Below are positions 42,518-51,560 of a stretch of 58,226 nucleotides of DNA, piece after piece. This stretch comes from an uncultured Pelagibacteraceae bacterium (lineage in GTDB: Bacteria; Pseudomonadota; Alphaproteobacteria; Pelagibacterales; Pelagibacteraceae), in contig CACFUE010000002.1 in the NCBI GenBank assembly GCA_902569465.1, forward strand, positions 1 through 58,226. Direction: 5' to 3'. The translations under genes and the position numbers were made by a program. The notes below the pieces were generated by a model. That model made no database searches. It had not been told where the DNA came from and saw only the letters and a program-made list of their open reading frames with translations. How positions within the stretch are numbered: the stretch's first letter is position 1; each line of letters begins with the position of its first letter.

Positions 42518-43254
42518 TTATCACTGGTGGGGCCACTAGAATAGGATCTGCAATCGCCAAAAGTTTGGTTGGCTTTCAAACAAAAATTGGTATTCACTTC
42601 AACAAATCTAAAAGTAGCGCTTTAAAATTAAAAAAAGAATTAGAGGAACTTGGGGCTGAAGCTTATTTATTTAAAGCTGATTTGAATAATTCAAAACAAA
42701 CTCAAAATTTGATAAAAAAAGCCTATAAAACTATGAAAGGATTAGATTGTTTAATTAATAATGCCTCAATTTTTGAGAATGATAATCTTGAAAATTTTTC
42801 TGAAAAATCATTTACAAAACATATGAATATCAACTTAAAAGCACCAGCAATTTTAGCACAAAATTTTAAAAGATTAATTAAAAACAAAGAGGGGTGTATC
42901 ATTAATATTATTGATCAAAGAGTTGAAAAATTAACTCCTTTTTTTTTCTCTTACACTTTAAGTAAATCCACATTGGCTACTTTTACAAAAACTACAGCCA
43001 TGAAATTAGCTCCTTTTATAAGAGTGAATGGTATTTCACCTGGTCCAACTTTAAAAAATAAAAGACAATCTGAGGCACATTTTAGAAAACAATGGAAATC
43101 TACACTCTTAAAAACAAAAGTAGAATTAGATAACATATGTAATGGAGTAAAGTTTCTAATTGAAAACAAAAGTATAACAGGAGAAATAATCAATATTGAT
43201 AGTGGTCAAAGACTTGCTTGGCAAACACCAGATATTATTAATACAAAAGAATGA
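42499..43254 (+). CDS. folM: FolM/PTR1-like pteridine reductase (SDR family)
   Basis: Short-chain dehydrogenase of 251 residues. The cofactor motif is TGGATRIG, with Arg where classical SDRs have Gly (TGxxxGxG); TGxxxRxG is the mark of pteridine reductases (PTR1, FolM), which prefer NADPH. NNASIF and the catalytic pair YTLSKS (YxxxK) are present, and [10 protein letters not shown] follows. It is followed by folB with a 4 bp ATGA overlap, which supports a role in reducing dihydropterins or dihydrofolate. Whether it replaces DHFR cannot be told from this window. Confidence 0.8.
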   Translation: MEAKKIIITGGATRIGSAIAKSLVGFQTKIGIHFNKSKSSALKLKKELEELGAEAYLFKADLNNSKQTQNLIKKAYKTMKGLDCLINNASIFENDNLENFSEKSFTKHMNINLKAPAILAQNFKRLIKNKEGCIINIIDQRVEKLTPFFFSYTLSKSTLATFTKTTAMKLAPFIRVNGISPGPTLKNKRQSEAHFRKQWKSTLLKTKVELDNICNGVKFLIENKSITGEIINIDSGQRLAWQTPDIINTKE

Positions 43255-43646
43255 AAATAATTAAATTCAAGAAAAAAGAAAAATTTAAATATAAAAGGAA
43301 AGTAATTATAAAAGATTTGATTTTAAATATTTCAATAGGGATACATAATTTTGAAAAAAAAAAGAAACAGAGGGTAAAATTTAATATTGAAATTTTAACA
43401 AATCCGTATGTTGTCCCAACCAACAATGATTTAAGTTCTATACTTAATTATGAGGAAATTGTTAGTAAAATTGAGAAAATTACTAATCTTAAACATCACG
43501 AGTTACTTGAAGATTTAGCTGAAAATATTTTTAATATGATATTTAAAAATAAACTTGTTAAAAAGATAAATCTTAAAATAGAAAAGTTAGATATCTTAAA
43601 GAAAACCAAATCAGTTGGTATCGAGGTATCAAAATCAAAAGTATGA
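43251..43646 (+). CDS. folB: Dihydroneopterin aldolase FolB
   Basis: Cleaves 7,8-dihydroneopterin to 6-hydroxymethyl-dihydropterin and glycolaldehyde in folate synthesis. The family core is visible: [21 protein letters not shown] at the N-terminus, [13 protein letters not shown], then [14 protein letters not shown] and a C-terminal strand [17 protein letters not shown]. The 131 residues are slightly longer than usual because of a basic N-terminal extension. It overlaps the folM-like gene by ATGA and uvrC by 4 bp. Confidence 0.88.
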   Translation: MKIIKFKKKEKFKYKRKVIIKDLILNISIGIHNFEKKKKQRVKFNIEILTNPYVVPTNNDLSSILNYEEIVSKIEKITNLKHHELLEDLAENIFNMIFKNKLVKKINLKIEKLDILKKTKSVGIEVSKSKV

Positions 43647-45481
43647 TGAATAGTTTAGAGCTAGGAAAAAAAGTAATTAAAGAAAAAATACCACTTATAT
43701 CAAAAAACCCTGGTGTATACAAAATGATCAGCTCTACAGGTGAAATACTGTATATTGGAAAAGCTAAAAATATTCCAAACAGACTTAAAAGTTATGTCAC
43801 TGACTCTAATCTTCCTATTAGAACTGAGAGAATGTTATCACTCACACATAACCTCGAAACTACTACTACAAATAATGAGAGCGAAGCTTTATTATTGGAA
43901 GCGAATTTAATAAAAAAACATAAACCTCGTTACAACATCCTTTTACGTGATGACAAATCTTTTCCTTACATTTATATTGGCAATAAAGATAAATGGCCAC
44001 AACTTACCAAGTTAAGGGGAAAAAAATCAAAAACTGGATACTATTTTGGTCCATTTGCATCAATTGGATCTGCTAACTGGACAATAAAAATTTTACAAAA
44101 AATTTTTCTTTTGAGAGTTTGTGATGACACTGTTTTCAGAAATAGAGAGAGGCCATGTATCTTATATCAAATTAAAAGATGTTCAGCTCCATGTGTTGGT
44201 CATATAAGTGAAAAAGATTACGAGACTACTGTAGCTGACGCTATTGATTTTATATCTGGTAAATCTAGAAGAATTCAGAAAAATTTATCCAAAGAAATGG
44301 AAAAAGCTAGCAAAGAACTTGATTATGAAAAAGCTGCAGTCGCAAGAGACAGAATAAAAGCTTTAACTCAGATACAAACATCTCAAAAAATAAATCAAAC
44401 AAATTTATCAGAAGCTGACGTAATTAGTATTTACAAAGAAACAGGGAAAACATGTGTGCAGGTATTTTTTTTTAGATCTAAACAAAACTGGGGTAATCAA
44501 GCTTTTTATCCTAAACACGACCCTGATGATAAATTAGAAGATATTTTAAGTTCATTTATACCTCAATTCTATGAGAATAAAACTATTCCAAGGTTAATTT
44601 TAACTAATTGTGAAGTTAATGATAAAATACTAATTGAAAAAACATTTTCAGAAAAAGATAAAAAAAATATAATTATTAAAGTTGCTAAAAGTAAAAATGA
44701 AAAAAGTATTTCTAATCTTGCAGAAAAAAATGCTAAACAATCACTGAAGCAAAAGCTTATTCAATCCGATACTAATAATAATCTCATCGAAGAATTGGCA
44801 TTAAAATTCAATCTTAATAATAATATCGATTTAATAGAAGTTTATGATAATAGCCATATTCAAGGAACGGATTCAGTAGGTTCATTAATTTGTTTTAGTA
44901 ATGAAGGTTTTATTAAGAAAAGGTACAGAAAATTTAATATTAAGAATGAAAAAATAAAAAATGATGATTATGGGATGATGAAAGAAGTTCTTTTTAGAAG
45001 ATTTTCAAAAGCTATTAAAGAAAAGTCTGGTTCATTATCTTTACCAGACCTAATAATAATTGACGGCGGAAAGGGACAATACTCGGTTTCTAGAGAAGTG
45101 CTTAATGAATTGGGTTTACATGACTTACCAATTTTATCAGTAGCAAAGGGTAAAAAAAGAAATGCTGGCGAGGAAAAAATTTATCATAAAGCAAAAGAAT
45201 ATATTTTAGATAAAAACAACCCTTTATTATTTTTTATACAAAGGTTAAGAGATGAGGCGCATAGATTTGCTATAAGTACACACAGAGCTAAAAGAAAGAA
45301 AAATTTAAGTAAATCTTTACTAGATCAGATCCAAGGTATTGGTAAACAAAGAAAAAGAGCTTTACTAAATCATTTTGGGTCTGCAAGAGCCGTAGAGTCT
45401 GCAAGTTTTGATGATTTAAAATCCGTTGAAGGAATAGAAGACAATATTGCAAAGAAAATATATGATTATTTTCACGAATAA
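43643..45481 (+). CDS. uvrC: Excinuclease ABC subunit C
   Basis: Dual-incision nuclease of nucleotide excision repair. The GIY-YIG domain has NPGVYKM and [18 protein letters not shown], the UVR domain [15 protein letters not shown] binds UvrB, the RNase H-like nuclease core has [16 protein letters not shown] and LIIDGGKGQ, and helix-hairpin-helix motifs end the protein ([18 protein letters not shown]). The 612 residues are full length. The stop codon abuts the pgsA start. Confidence 0.97.
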   Translation: MMNSLELGKKVIKEKIPLISKNPGVYKMISSTGEILYIGKAKNIPNRLKSYVTDSNLPIRTERMLSLTHNLETTTTNNESEALLLEANLIKKHKPRYNILLRDDKSFPYIYIGNKDKWPQLTKLRGKKSKTGYYFGPFASIGSANWTIKILQKIFLLRVCDDTVFRNRERPCILYQIKRCSAPCVGHISEKDYETTVADAIDFISGKSRRIQKNLSKEMEKASKELDYEKAAVARDRIKALTQIQTSQKINQTNLSEADVISIYKETGKTCVQVFFFRSKQNWGNQAFYPKHDPDDKLEDILSSFIPQFYENKTIPRLILTNCEVNDKILIEKTFSEKDKKNIIIKVAKSKNEKSISNLAEKNAKQSLKQKLIQSDTNNNLIEELALKFNLNNNIDLIEVYDNSHIQGTDSVGSLICFSNEGFIKKRYRKFNIKNEKIKNDDYGMMKEVLFRRFSKAIKEKSGSLSLPDLIIIDGGKGQYSVSREVLNELGLHDLPILSVAKGKKRNAGEEKIYHKAKEYILDKNNPLLFFIQRLRDEAHRFAISTHRAKRKKNLSKSLLDQIQGIGKQRKRALLNHFGSARAVESASFDDLKSVEGIEDNIAKKIYDYFHE

Positions 45482-46066
45482 ATGAAATTAAAAATACCAA
45501 ATATATTGACAATTGGAAGAATTATAATAGTTCCAATTTTTGTCGTAACTTTTTTCATTCCTGGCCTATTTGGCGAACTTATACCATTTTTTTTATTTGT
45601 TCTTGCAAGTTTTACTGATTATCTTGACGGTTTATTAGCTAGACTCTTTAGAGAAGAGTCAAAATTAGGTGAGCTTCTAGATCCAATAGCTGACAAAATT
45701 CTTGTTGCTGCTGCTCTTATCCTGCTTGTAATGAATGGAACAATAAAAAATTATGAAGTTATAGCCGCAGTAATTATTCTGACGAGAGAAATTTTAGTAT
45801 CTGGTCTTAGAGAGTTTTTAGCAAAAGGAAAAATAACAATGCAAGTAACAAGTCTATCAAAACTAAAGACTGTGATTCAAATGACCTCGATTGCTATTTT
45901 ATTAACTGGAGACATAGGGAATAAGATAATCAATTTTCAAGATTATAATGCTCAAACGATTGGAATTATTCTTTTGTGGTTATCTGCATTTTTAACTTTA
46001 TATACAGGTTATGACTATCTAAGAAAAGGTATTGATCATGCAATTAATGAAGATAATAAAGATTAA
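45482..46066 (+). CDS. pgsA: CDP-diacylglycerol--glycerol-3-phosphate 3-phosphatidyltransferase PgsA
   Basis: Inner-membrane enzyme for the committed step of phosphatidylglycerol synthesis. The CDP-alcohol phosphatidyltransferase motif DG-x2-AR-x8-G-x3-D-x3-D is complete (from DGLLAR to LLDPIADK). The N-terminus KIPNILTIGRIIIVP and four or five hydrophobic segments fit the family. The 194 residues are normal. It follows uvrC without a gap, as in many proteobacteria. Its stop codon shares the palindrome TTAA with the stop of ilvE. Confidence 0.96.
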   Translation: MKLKIPNILTIGRIIIVPIFVVTFFIPGLFGELIPFFLFVLASFTDYLDGLLARLFREESKLGELLDPIADKILVAAALILLVMNGTIKNYEVIAAVIILTREILVSGLREFLAKGKITMQVTSLSKLKTVIQMTSIAILLTGDIGNKIINFQDYNAQTIGIILLWLSAFLTLYTGYDYLRKGIDHAINEDNKD

Positions 46067-46950
46067 GCTGCAGATTCCTTTCTAACTAAATTTTGATAAG
46101 ACTCATTTAAATTAGAAATTAAATCGCAAACCTTGAATTTGTAATCATTAATTTGAGATACTGGAGTTACTTCCGCTGCAGTGCCTGTTAAAAAACAACC
46201 AACAAATTCTTTCATTTCCTCTGGTCGAATTTTTCGCTCAATGACTTTTATACCCTTAGATTTTGCAATTTTAATAACTTCACGTCTTGTAATTCCATCC
46301 AAAAATGAGTCAGGTATTGGTGTGTGTAATTCGTTCACATTATTTTTAAAAAAAACATTTGCGCCAGTGGCTTCTGCTATATTTCCCTCGTGATCAAGCA
46401 TTAAAGAGTCTGTAAATCCTTGAGCCTCAGCCTCGTGTTTAGATAAAGTGCAAATCATATATAAACCTGCAGCTTTTGTATCCCATGGAATAGTATTAGG
46501 GGCTGGTCTTCTCCAACTTGAAATATTAAGTTTGATACCATTTAATTTTAACTTAGGGTCAAAATAAGATCCCCACTCCCATGTTGCAATTGCAACGTGA
46601 ATTTTATTTTTTTGTGCAGAGATGGCCATCATCTCACTCCCTCTCCAAATAAGAGGTCTTACATACCCATTTTTAACTTTTTGAATATTAACTATACTTT
46701 TACAAGCTTCATTTATTTCTACTTGACTGTATGGAACTTCAATTCCCATTCTTTTTGCTGAGTAAAATAATCTTTCTGTATGTTCTGCTAATTTGAATAT
46801 TTCACCATCGTAAACTCTTTCACCTTCAAAAACGCAGCTAGCGTAGTGAAGACCATGATTAAGAATATGAATATTTGCATCTTTCCAATCAACAGTTTTA
46901 CCGTTGAACCAAATTTTTCCTGATCTTTTGTCGTAAGGTATACTTTCCAT
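46063..46950 (-). CDS. ilvE: Branched-chain amino acid aminotransferase IlvE
   Basis: Fold-type IV PLP enzyme for the last step of leucine, isoleucine and valine synthesis. FNGKTVDWKDANIHILNHGLHYASCVFEG at the N-terminus, the PLP lysine in PWDTKAAGLYM, LDHEGNIAEATGANVFF and FLDGITRREVI are characteristic. The 295 residues are normal. It is divergent from the marR-type gene, an arrangement also familiar in other alphaproteobacteria. Confidence 0.96.
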   Translation of the reverse strand: MESIPYDKRSGKIWFNGKTVDWKDANIHILNHGLHYASCVFEGERVYDGEIFKLAEHTERLFYSAKRMGIEVPYSQVEINEACKSIVNIQKVKNGYVRPLIWRGSEMMAISAQKNKIHVAIATWEWGSYFDPKLKLNGIKLNISSWRRPAPNTIPWDTKAAGLYMICTLSKHEAEAQGFTDSLMLDHEGNIAEATGANVFFKNNVNELHTPIPDSFLDGITRREVIKIAKSKGIKVIERKIRPEEMKEFVGCFLTGTAAEVTPVSQINDYKFKVCDLISNLNESYQNLVRKESAA

Positions 46951-47026
46951 TTGATGTAAATATATAGATTTTTTAATTTTAAAAAAGTATATTCCAAATT
47001 AGGATAAGTCAATATAACTTACCATT

Positions 47027-47467
47027 ATGAAAGATTTGCTTTATTTAAAAGATGATCAAATTAAAGAGTTTATTCAGTTACTTTACTATGCTTATAGAGA
47101 AACTTTCGCAGATCCTCGTGAAATTCTCTCAAAAAAGTTTTTTGGTCCTGCACATTTAAGAGCATTACATTTAATTGAAAGAAATCCTGGAATTAATTTA
47201 GGGGAATTAATTTTTAAACTTAAAGTTACAAAACAAAGCCTTAATAGGGTTTTAAGAGATTTAATTAAGTCTAAAATGATTAAACAAATTCAAGATGAAA
47301 ATGATACAAGAAAAAAAAATTTATTTCTTGATAAAGAGGGTAAAGTTTTTTTTGAAATCGTATATAATTCTCAAAAAAAAAGAATTTTTAATGCTTTAAA
47401 AAATTCTAGTTCTGACTCAGTCATAAAATTTAAAAACGTATTGAAAAAGATAATAGATGGAAAATAG
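47027..47467 (+). CDS. petP: MarR-family transcriptional regulator (PetP-like)
   Basis: Winged helix-turn-helix protein of 146 residues. The DNA-binding core is FFGPAHLRALHLIERNPGINLGELIFKLKVTKQSLNRVLRDLIKSKMIKQI with the wing at DENDTRKKNLFLD. It overlaps the response regulator by 11 bp. A MarR-type gene directly before an OmpR-type gene is the petP-petR pair known next to petABC in Rhodobacter; here petABC is about 8 kb away. The PetP name is by context and similarity of arrangement. Confidence 0.82.
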   Translation: MKDLLYLKDDQIKEFIQLLYYAYRETFADPREILSKKFFGPAHLRALHLIERNPGINLGELIFKLKVTKQSLNRVLRDLIKSKMIKQIQDENDTRKKNLFLDKEGKVFFEIVYNSQKKRIFNALKNSSSDSVIKFKNVLKKIIDGK

Positions 47468-48134
47468 TAAACAACATATACTGATCGTCGATGATGATAA
47501 TAGGATTAGAAGTCTGTTAAAAGATTACCTATCAGAAAATCATTATATCGTCTCTACAGCTGAAGATGCTGAGGAAGCAAAAACTAAATTAAAATATATA
47601 AAATTTGATATTTTGATTTTAGACGTAATGATGCCAGGTCAGAATGGATATGATCTTACAAAAGAAATTAAAAAAGAAATTCAAATTCCTATAATTTTAC
47701 TGACTGCAAAAGGAGAAGTTGAAAATAGAATTAAAGGATTAGAGATCGGAGCTGACGATTATATTAGTAAACCTTTTGAACCAAAGGAATTATTGTTGAG
47801 AATTAAAAATGTTGTAAAAAATAATAATAAAATAGATTTAACCAACAAGCACTTTGTCGGAGATGCCGAAATAGATTTAAATAAAATGATAATTAACTTT
47901 AACCAAAAAAATAGGAAAATAAATAATTCTGAAAAAAAAATTCTTATTGAAATGCTTTCTAATCCAGGAAAAACTTTTTCCCGAGAAGAAATAGGTAAAA
48001 TATCTGGTATAACTCAAGAAAGATCAATAGATGTCATGATCACTAGGCTTAGACAAAAGCTAGAGAGGAGTCCCAAAAACCCAAAGTTTTTACAAACAAT
48101 TAGAGGGTCAGGTTATGTTCTTTGGATTGAATAA
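47457..48134 (+). CDS. petR: OmpR-family response regulator (PetR-like)
   Basis: Two-component regulator. The receiver domain (about 1-120) has the acidic pocket VDDDN, phosphorylated Asp56 in ILILDVMMPG, Thr in LLTAKGE and Lys in YISKPFEP. The C-terminal winged helix (about 130-225) ends with RSIDVMITRLRQKLERSPKNPKFLQTIRGSGYVL, the trans-activation domain signature. The 225 residues are normal. It is coupled to the kinase by a 20 bp overlap, so the pair forms a two-component system. Confidence 0.92.
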   Translation: MENSKQHILIVDDDNRIRSLLKDYLSENHYIVSTAEDAEEAKTKLKYIKFDILILDVMMPGQNGYDLTKEIKKEIQIPIILLTAKGEVENRIKGLEIGADDYISKPFEPKELLLRIKNVVKNNNKIDLTNKHFVGDAEIDLNKMIINFNQKNRKINNSEKKILIEMLSNPGKTFSREEIGKISGITQERSIDVMITRLRQKLERSPKNPKFLQTIRGSGYVLWIE

Positions 48135-49431
48135 ATTTATCAAAGTTGTTTTACCGAAAAGACTTTTTTATAGAGCGTTAATTATAGTAGCAGCGCCTAC
48201 TATTATTTTACAATTAATTATTACAATAGTTTTTTACGATAGTATTTGGATAAAAGCTAATAAAAATTCTACAAGAGCTTTGGTCGCGCAGCTAAAGACA
48301 GTTCAAGAAGTTTATCAAAATGATAAAAAAAATTTGGATTTTTTAACAGACAGTTACAAAAATAATTTTAATTTTGAGATAGGAATCTATCAAGAAAAGT
48401 TTCCTGATGTTTCGGGTGAAAGAAGGTACAGTCCAATGGATAGGTCTTTGCGTAGAGAATTGAAATCCGCTTTTGGTAATAAAAATTACTGGTTTAGCAC
48501 ATCAAAATATAAAAATGCTGTAGAAATCAAAATAAAGTCAGAAAATGATGTTATTGAATTTTTGGTGCCTAAAGAAATGGTTGCTGCTTCTTCGGTACGT
48601 TTATTTGTTTTATGGACAACTCTACCTTCGATAGTTTTAATCATTATAGCTTTAATATTTCTTAAAAATCAAACTAGACCTTTAGTTAAACTTGCAAAAG
48701 CTGCTGAAAGGTTTGGTAAAGGTGATTACGTAAACGACTTCAGACCCTCTGGTGCCCAAGAAATAAGAAAAGCAGCTTACGAATTTGATAGGATGGCAAA
48801 AAGGATTAATAGACATCTTAACCAAAGATCAGAGATGCTTTCAGGAATAAGTCATGATCTAAGAACTCCTTTGACTCGACTAAAACTTCAACTCGCAATG
48901 TTAAAACAAAAAGACTTATCTGAAAAAATGTCAAAAGATATTGATGAAATGGAAAAAATGCTTAATGATTATTTGCAGTATGCTAAAACTCAAACCCAAG
49001 AACAAACTTCTGATATACAATTACAAAAGTTGTTTGAGGAGATATATTCCAACTTAAATACAAAAAATTTATCTATTAATCTCAGTGAGAATATAATTCT
49101 TAAAGGTAGGCCTGTTGCCCTTAGAAGGTCTTTTGAAAATGTCATTCAAAATGGACTAGCTTATGGAAAAAGGGTTTTTGTCGAGATACAGAAATCTTCG
49201 AATAGAGTTTTAGTAATTGTTGAGGATGATGGCCCGGGTATACCTGAGGATCAATACAAAAATGTTTTTAAGCCATTTTTCAGATTAGACAAAAGTAGAA
49301 GTTTGAATAATTCTGGCGTAGGATTAGGGCTTGCGATAGTTGAAGATATAATTAATTCTCATGGAGGAAGTATCCAATTAGGAAAAAGTAAATATAAAGG
49401 TTTGCAAGTTAAGATTTCTTTACCTTTCTAG
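48115..49431 (+). CDS. EnvZ-like sensor histidine kinase
   Basis: Inner-membrane histidine kinase of 438 residues. Two membrane helices (about 18-42 and 161-183) flank a periplasmic sensor region of about 115 residues, followed by a HAMP domain, the dimerisation box with His247 in GISHDLRTPLTRLKLQLA, and the ATPase domain with N box FENVIQNGLAY, G1 DDGPGIPEDQ, F box FRLDKSR and G2 GVGLGLAI. The gene order regulator then kinase and the 20 bp overlap mark it as the partner of the OmpR-type regulator. The signal sensed is unknown. It overlaps ubiK by 23 bp tail to tail. Confidence 0.92.
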   Translation: MFFGLNKFIKVVLPKRLFYRALIIVAAPTIILQLIITIVFYDSIWIKANKNSTRALVAQLKTVQEVYQNDKKNLDFLTDSYKNNFNFEIGIYQEKFPDVSGERRYSPMDRSLRRELKSAFGNKNYWFSTSKYKNAVEIKIKSENDVIEFLVPKEMVAASSVRLFVLWTTLPSIVLIIIALIFLKNQTRPLVKLAKAAERFGKGDYVNDFRPSGAQEIRKAAYEFDRMAKRINRHLNQRSEMLSGISHDLRTPLTRLKLQLAMLKQKDLSEKMSKDIDEMEKMLNDYLQYAKTQTQEQTSDIQLQKLFEEIYSNLNTKNLSINLSENIILKGRPVALRRSFENVIQNGLAYGKRVFVEIQKSSNRVLVIVEDDGPGIPEDQYKNVFKPFFRLDKSRSLNNSGVGLGLAIVEDIINSHGGSIQLGKSKYKGLQVKISLPF

Positions 49432-49654
49432 TTTTTTTAATTTTTTGTAATTTTTTTATTATGGTATCCTGTTTTTGAACTAATTTTTTAAGAACTTCAA
49501 ATTCTGCTCTAGAAACTAAATTTAGCTTACCTATAATTTTATCTTTTTTAAATTTTAAATCGGTTGAAATTTCTTTTTGTAAATCTTTAGATGATAAAAT
49601 ACCATTTTCAATTAAATTTGATAAGGTTTTTAAAAATTTTTCTGAATTGGACAT
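49409..49654 (-). CDS. ubiK: UbiK-family accessory factor (BMFP domain)
   Basis: Small protein of 81 residues with the BMFP-domain pattern: an amphipathic N-terminal half (SEKFLKTLSNLIENG) and a C-terminal coiled coil (LVSRAEFEVLKKLVQKQDTIIKKLQKI). UbiK in E. coli helps late ubiquinone biosynthesis in complex with UbiJ. The basic tail KKTRKVKKS is local. It is divergent from lgt, as its homologue is in other alphaproteobacteria. Confidence 0.82.
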   Translation of the reverse strand: MSNSEKFLKTLSNLIENGILSSKDLQKEISTDLKFKKDKIIGKLNLVSRAEFEVLKKLVQKQDTIIKKLQKIKKTRKVKKS

Positions 49655-49691
49655 AATATATCTTATTTGATAGGCATGTTAATTTCAAATG

Positions 49692-49700
49692 TGATATAAT
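49692..49700 (+). promoter_or_regulatory. Extended -10 promoter of lgt, probably leaderless
   Basis: TG at 49692-49693, one base, then perfect TATAAT at 49695-49700. Only 5 nt separate it from the lgt ATG (49706), so transcription would begin at about the A of the start codon. A TTGATA lies at 49667-49672 but the 22 nt spacer is too long; an extended -10 does not need it. Confidence 0.55.
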
Positions 49701-49705
49701 GTTTT

Positions 49706-50500
49706 ATGTTTACTCACAATCTTAATCCTATTCTTCTTGATTTAGGTTTTATTGCAATTAGATGGTATTCTTTGGCCTATATTTTCGGCATTTTGTTTGG
49801 ATGGTGGTATGGAAAAAAATTAATTATAAAGAAATTTAAAGTCTCACAAAGTAAACCAGATACGAATGATTTTGATGATCTAATTACTTATTTAATTATC
49901 TCAATAATAATTGGCGGTAGACTTGGTTATGTATTTTTTTATAACTTAAGTTATTTCTTCAACAATCCGATAGAAATATTAAAAATTTGGGAAGGAGGAA
50001 TGTCATTTCATGGTGCTTTGATAGGAGTCATAACTGGAACTTATATTTTTGCAAAAAAAAGGTCGATAAACCCTTTATTTTTTTTAGATATAATCGCATG
50101 TGTATCGCCTGTAGGAATATTTCTAGGTAGAATGGCAAATTTTATTAATGGTGAACTTATCGGAAAAATAAGTAATGTCCCTTGGAGTGTAATTTTTCCA
50201 GCTATCGATATGATGCCTAGACATCCATCTCAAATATATGAAGCGTTATTGGAAGGTGTAATTTTATTTTTTATTTTAAATAAAATGATGTTTAGAAAAA
50301 GTTACTCTATTGGAACATGCGCATATTTTTTTTTAATTTTTTACGGAATTTTTAGAGTTATAGCAGAATTTTTTAGAGAACCTGACGAGCAAATTGGATA
50401 TCTGTTAAACACTTTGAGTATGGGAAGTTTATTGAGCATAATTATGATTTTAATAGGGGTTTTTATGTACTTCACAAAAAAAAATGAAAACTTTAGATAA
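49706..50500 (+). CDS. lgt: Prolipoprotein diacylglyceryl transferase Lgt
   Basis: Inner-membrane enzyme that transfers diacylglyceryl from phosphatidylglycerol to the lipobox cysteine, the first step of lipoprotein maturation (substrates such as BamD). Seven hydrophobic segments span 264 residues. Family residues are visible in IRWYSLAYIFGI, GGRLGYVFFYN, GMSFHGALIG (catalytic His), GRMANFINGELIG (Arg and Asn) and PRHPSQIYEALLEG. The start is fixed by alignment and lies 5 nt after a perfect -10 element. It overlaps midA by 17 bp. Confidence 0.96.
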   Translation: MFTHNLNPILLDLGFIAIRWYSLAYIFGILFGWWYGKKLIIKKFKVSQSKPDTNDFDDLITYLIISIIIGGRLGYVFFYNLSYFFNNPIEILKIWEGGMSFHGALIGVITGTYIFAKKRSINPLFFLDIIACVSPVGIFLGRMANFINGELIGKISNVPWSVIFPAIDMMPRHPSQIYEALLEGVILFFILNKMMFRKSYSIGTCAYFFLIFYGIFRVIAEFFREPDEQIGYLLNTLSMGSLLSIIMILIGVFMYFTKKNENFR

Positions 50501-51560
50501 AAAAATAGATTTAAAAATAAATAAAGCAATTCCTGTAGATAAATTTGTTGAGAAGGCGCTCTACAATCATAAAGTTGGGTATTACACAAATAGATTTCCA
50601 TTTGGAAATAAAGGTGATTTTATTACAGCGCCAACTATATCAAATTTATTTTCAGAAATTATTGCTATCTGGATTATTTCATCTTGGGAGAAATTCGATA
50701 AACCAAAAACATTTAATTTTGTTGAACTTGGACCTGGAGATGGTAGCCTTTCTAAAGTTTTAGTAAATACTTTTAAAAAATTCCCAAAATTTAATAAAGC
50801 TGTAAAAATTTATTTATATGAAAAGAGCAATTTTTTAATCAAAATACAAAAAGAAAAACTCAAAAATGAAAAAGTAAAATGGGTAAAACACTTCAATATG
50901 ATTAAAGATGGTCCAGTAATATTTTTTGGAAATGAATTCTTTGATGCAATCCCGATAAAACAATTTAGAAAGTCCGGAAAAATATTTAAAGAAAAATACT
51001 TTAAACTCGATGGAAAATATATAAATGAAATTTATAAAAAAGCATCAGAAAAGGATACTTATAAAATAAATACTTTTAAGACATTAAATAAATTGAAATT
51101 TATCGAATATCCTAAGTTAGGTTTTCTTGAATTAGACAAAGTTACAAAGAAAATTTTTAATTTAAATGGGGGGATCTTATTAATTGATTATGGCTATTTG
51201 AATAAATTAGAAAAAAACACGTTACAAGTTATTATGAAAAATAGAAAAATAAAAATCAAAAGTTTGATTAAAAATTTTGGTAAGGCTGATATAACTTCTC
51301 TCGTGAACTTTGGTCTTTTAAAAGAATATTTTAATAAATGTAATTTAAAAGTTATGGAAGTTGTTACTCAAAAGTATTTTCTTGAGAGAATGGGAATAAT
51401 AAAAAGAGCAGAGATTTTAGAGAAAAATATGACATCATCACAAAAAAATTATATTTCAAGCACTTTGAATAGACTGTTAAACAAGCAATTAATGGGAGAG
51501 CTTTTTAAAGTCATTTTTGCTTTTAAACATTATAAAAACAATTTTTTTGGCTTCAAATAA
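50484..51560 (+). CDS. SAM-dependent methyltransferase, MidA/NDUFAF7 family
   Basis: Homologue of MidA/NDUFAF7, the arginine methyltransferase for respiratory complex I assembly in mitochondria. GDFITAPTISNLFSEIIAIW is the family N-terminal signature, VELGPGDGSLSKVLV the SAM-binding loop, FFGNEFFDAIPIKQF and LLIDYGY the later motifs. The 358 residues are normal. It overlaps lgt by 17 bp and shares one base (stop and start) with pgeF. Lgt-MidA-PgeF is a conserved alphaproteobacterial trio; substrate in bacteria is inferred only. Confidence 0.88.
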   Translation: MKTLDKKIDLKINKAIPVDKFVEKALYNHKVGYYTNRFPFGNKGDFITAPTISNLFSEIIAIWIISSWEKFDKPKTFNFVELGPGDGSLSKVLVNTFKKFPKFNKAVKIYLYEKSNFLIKIQKEKLKNEKVKWVKHFNMIKDGPVIFFGNEFFDAIPIKQFRKSGKIFKEKYFKLDGKYINEIYKKASEKDTYKINTFKTLNKLKFIEYPKLGFLELDKVTKKIFNLNGGILLIDYGYLNKLEKNTLQVIMKNRKIKIKSLIKNFGKADITSLVNFGLLKEYFNKCNLKVMEVVTQKYFLERMGIIKRAEILEKNMTSSQKNYISSTLNRLLNKQLMGELFKVIFAFKHYKNNFFGFK

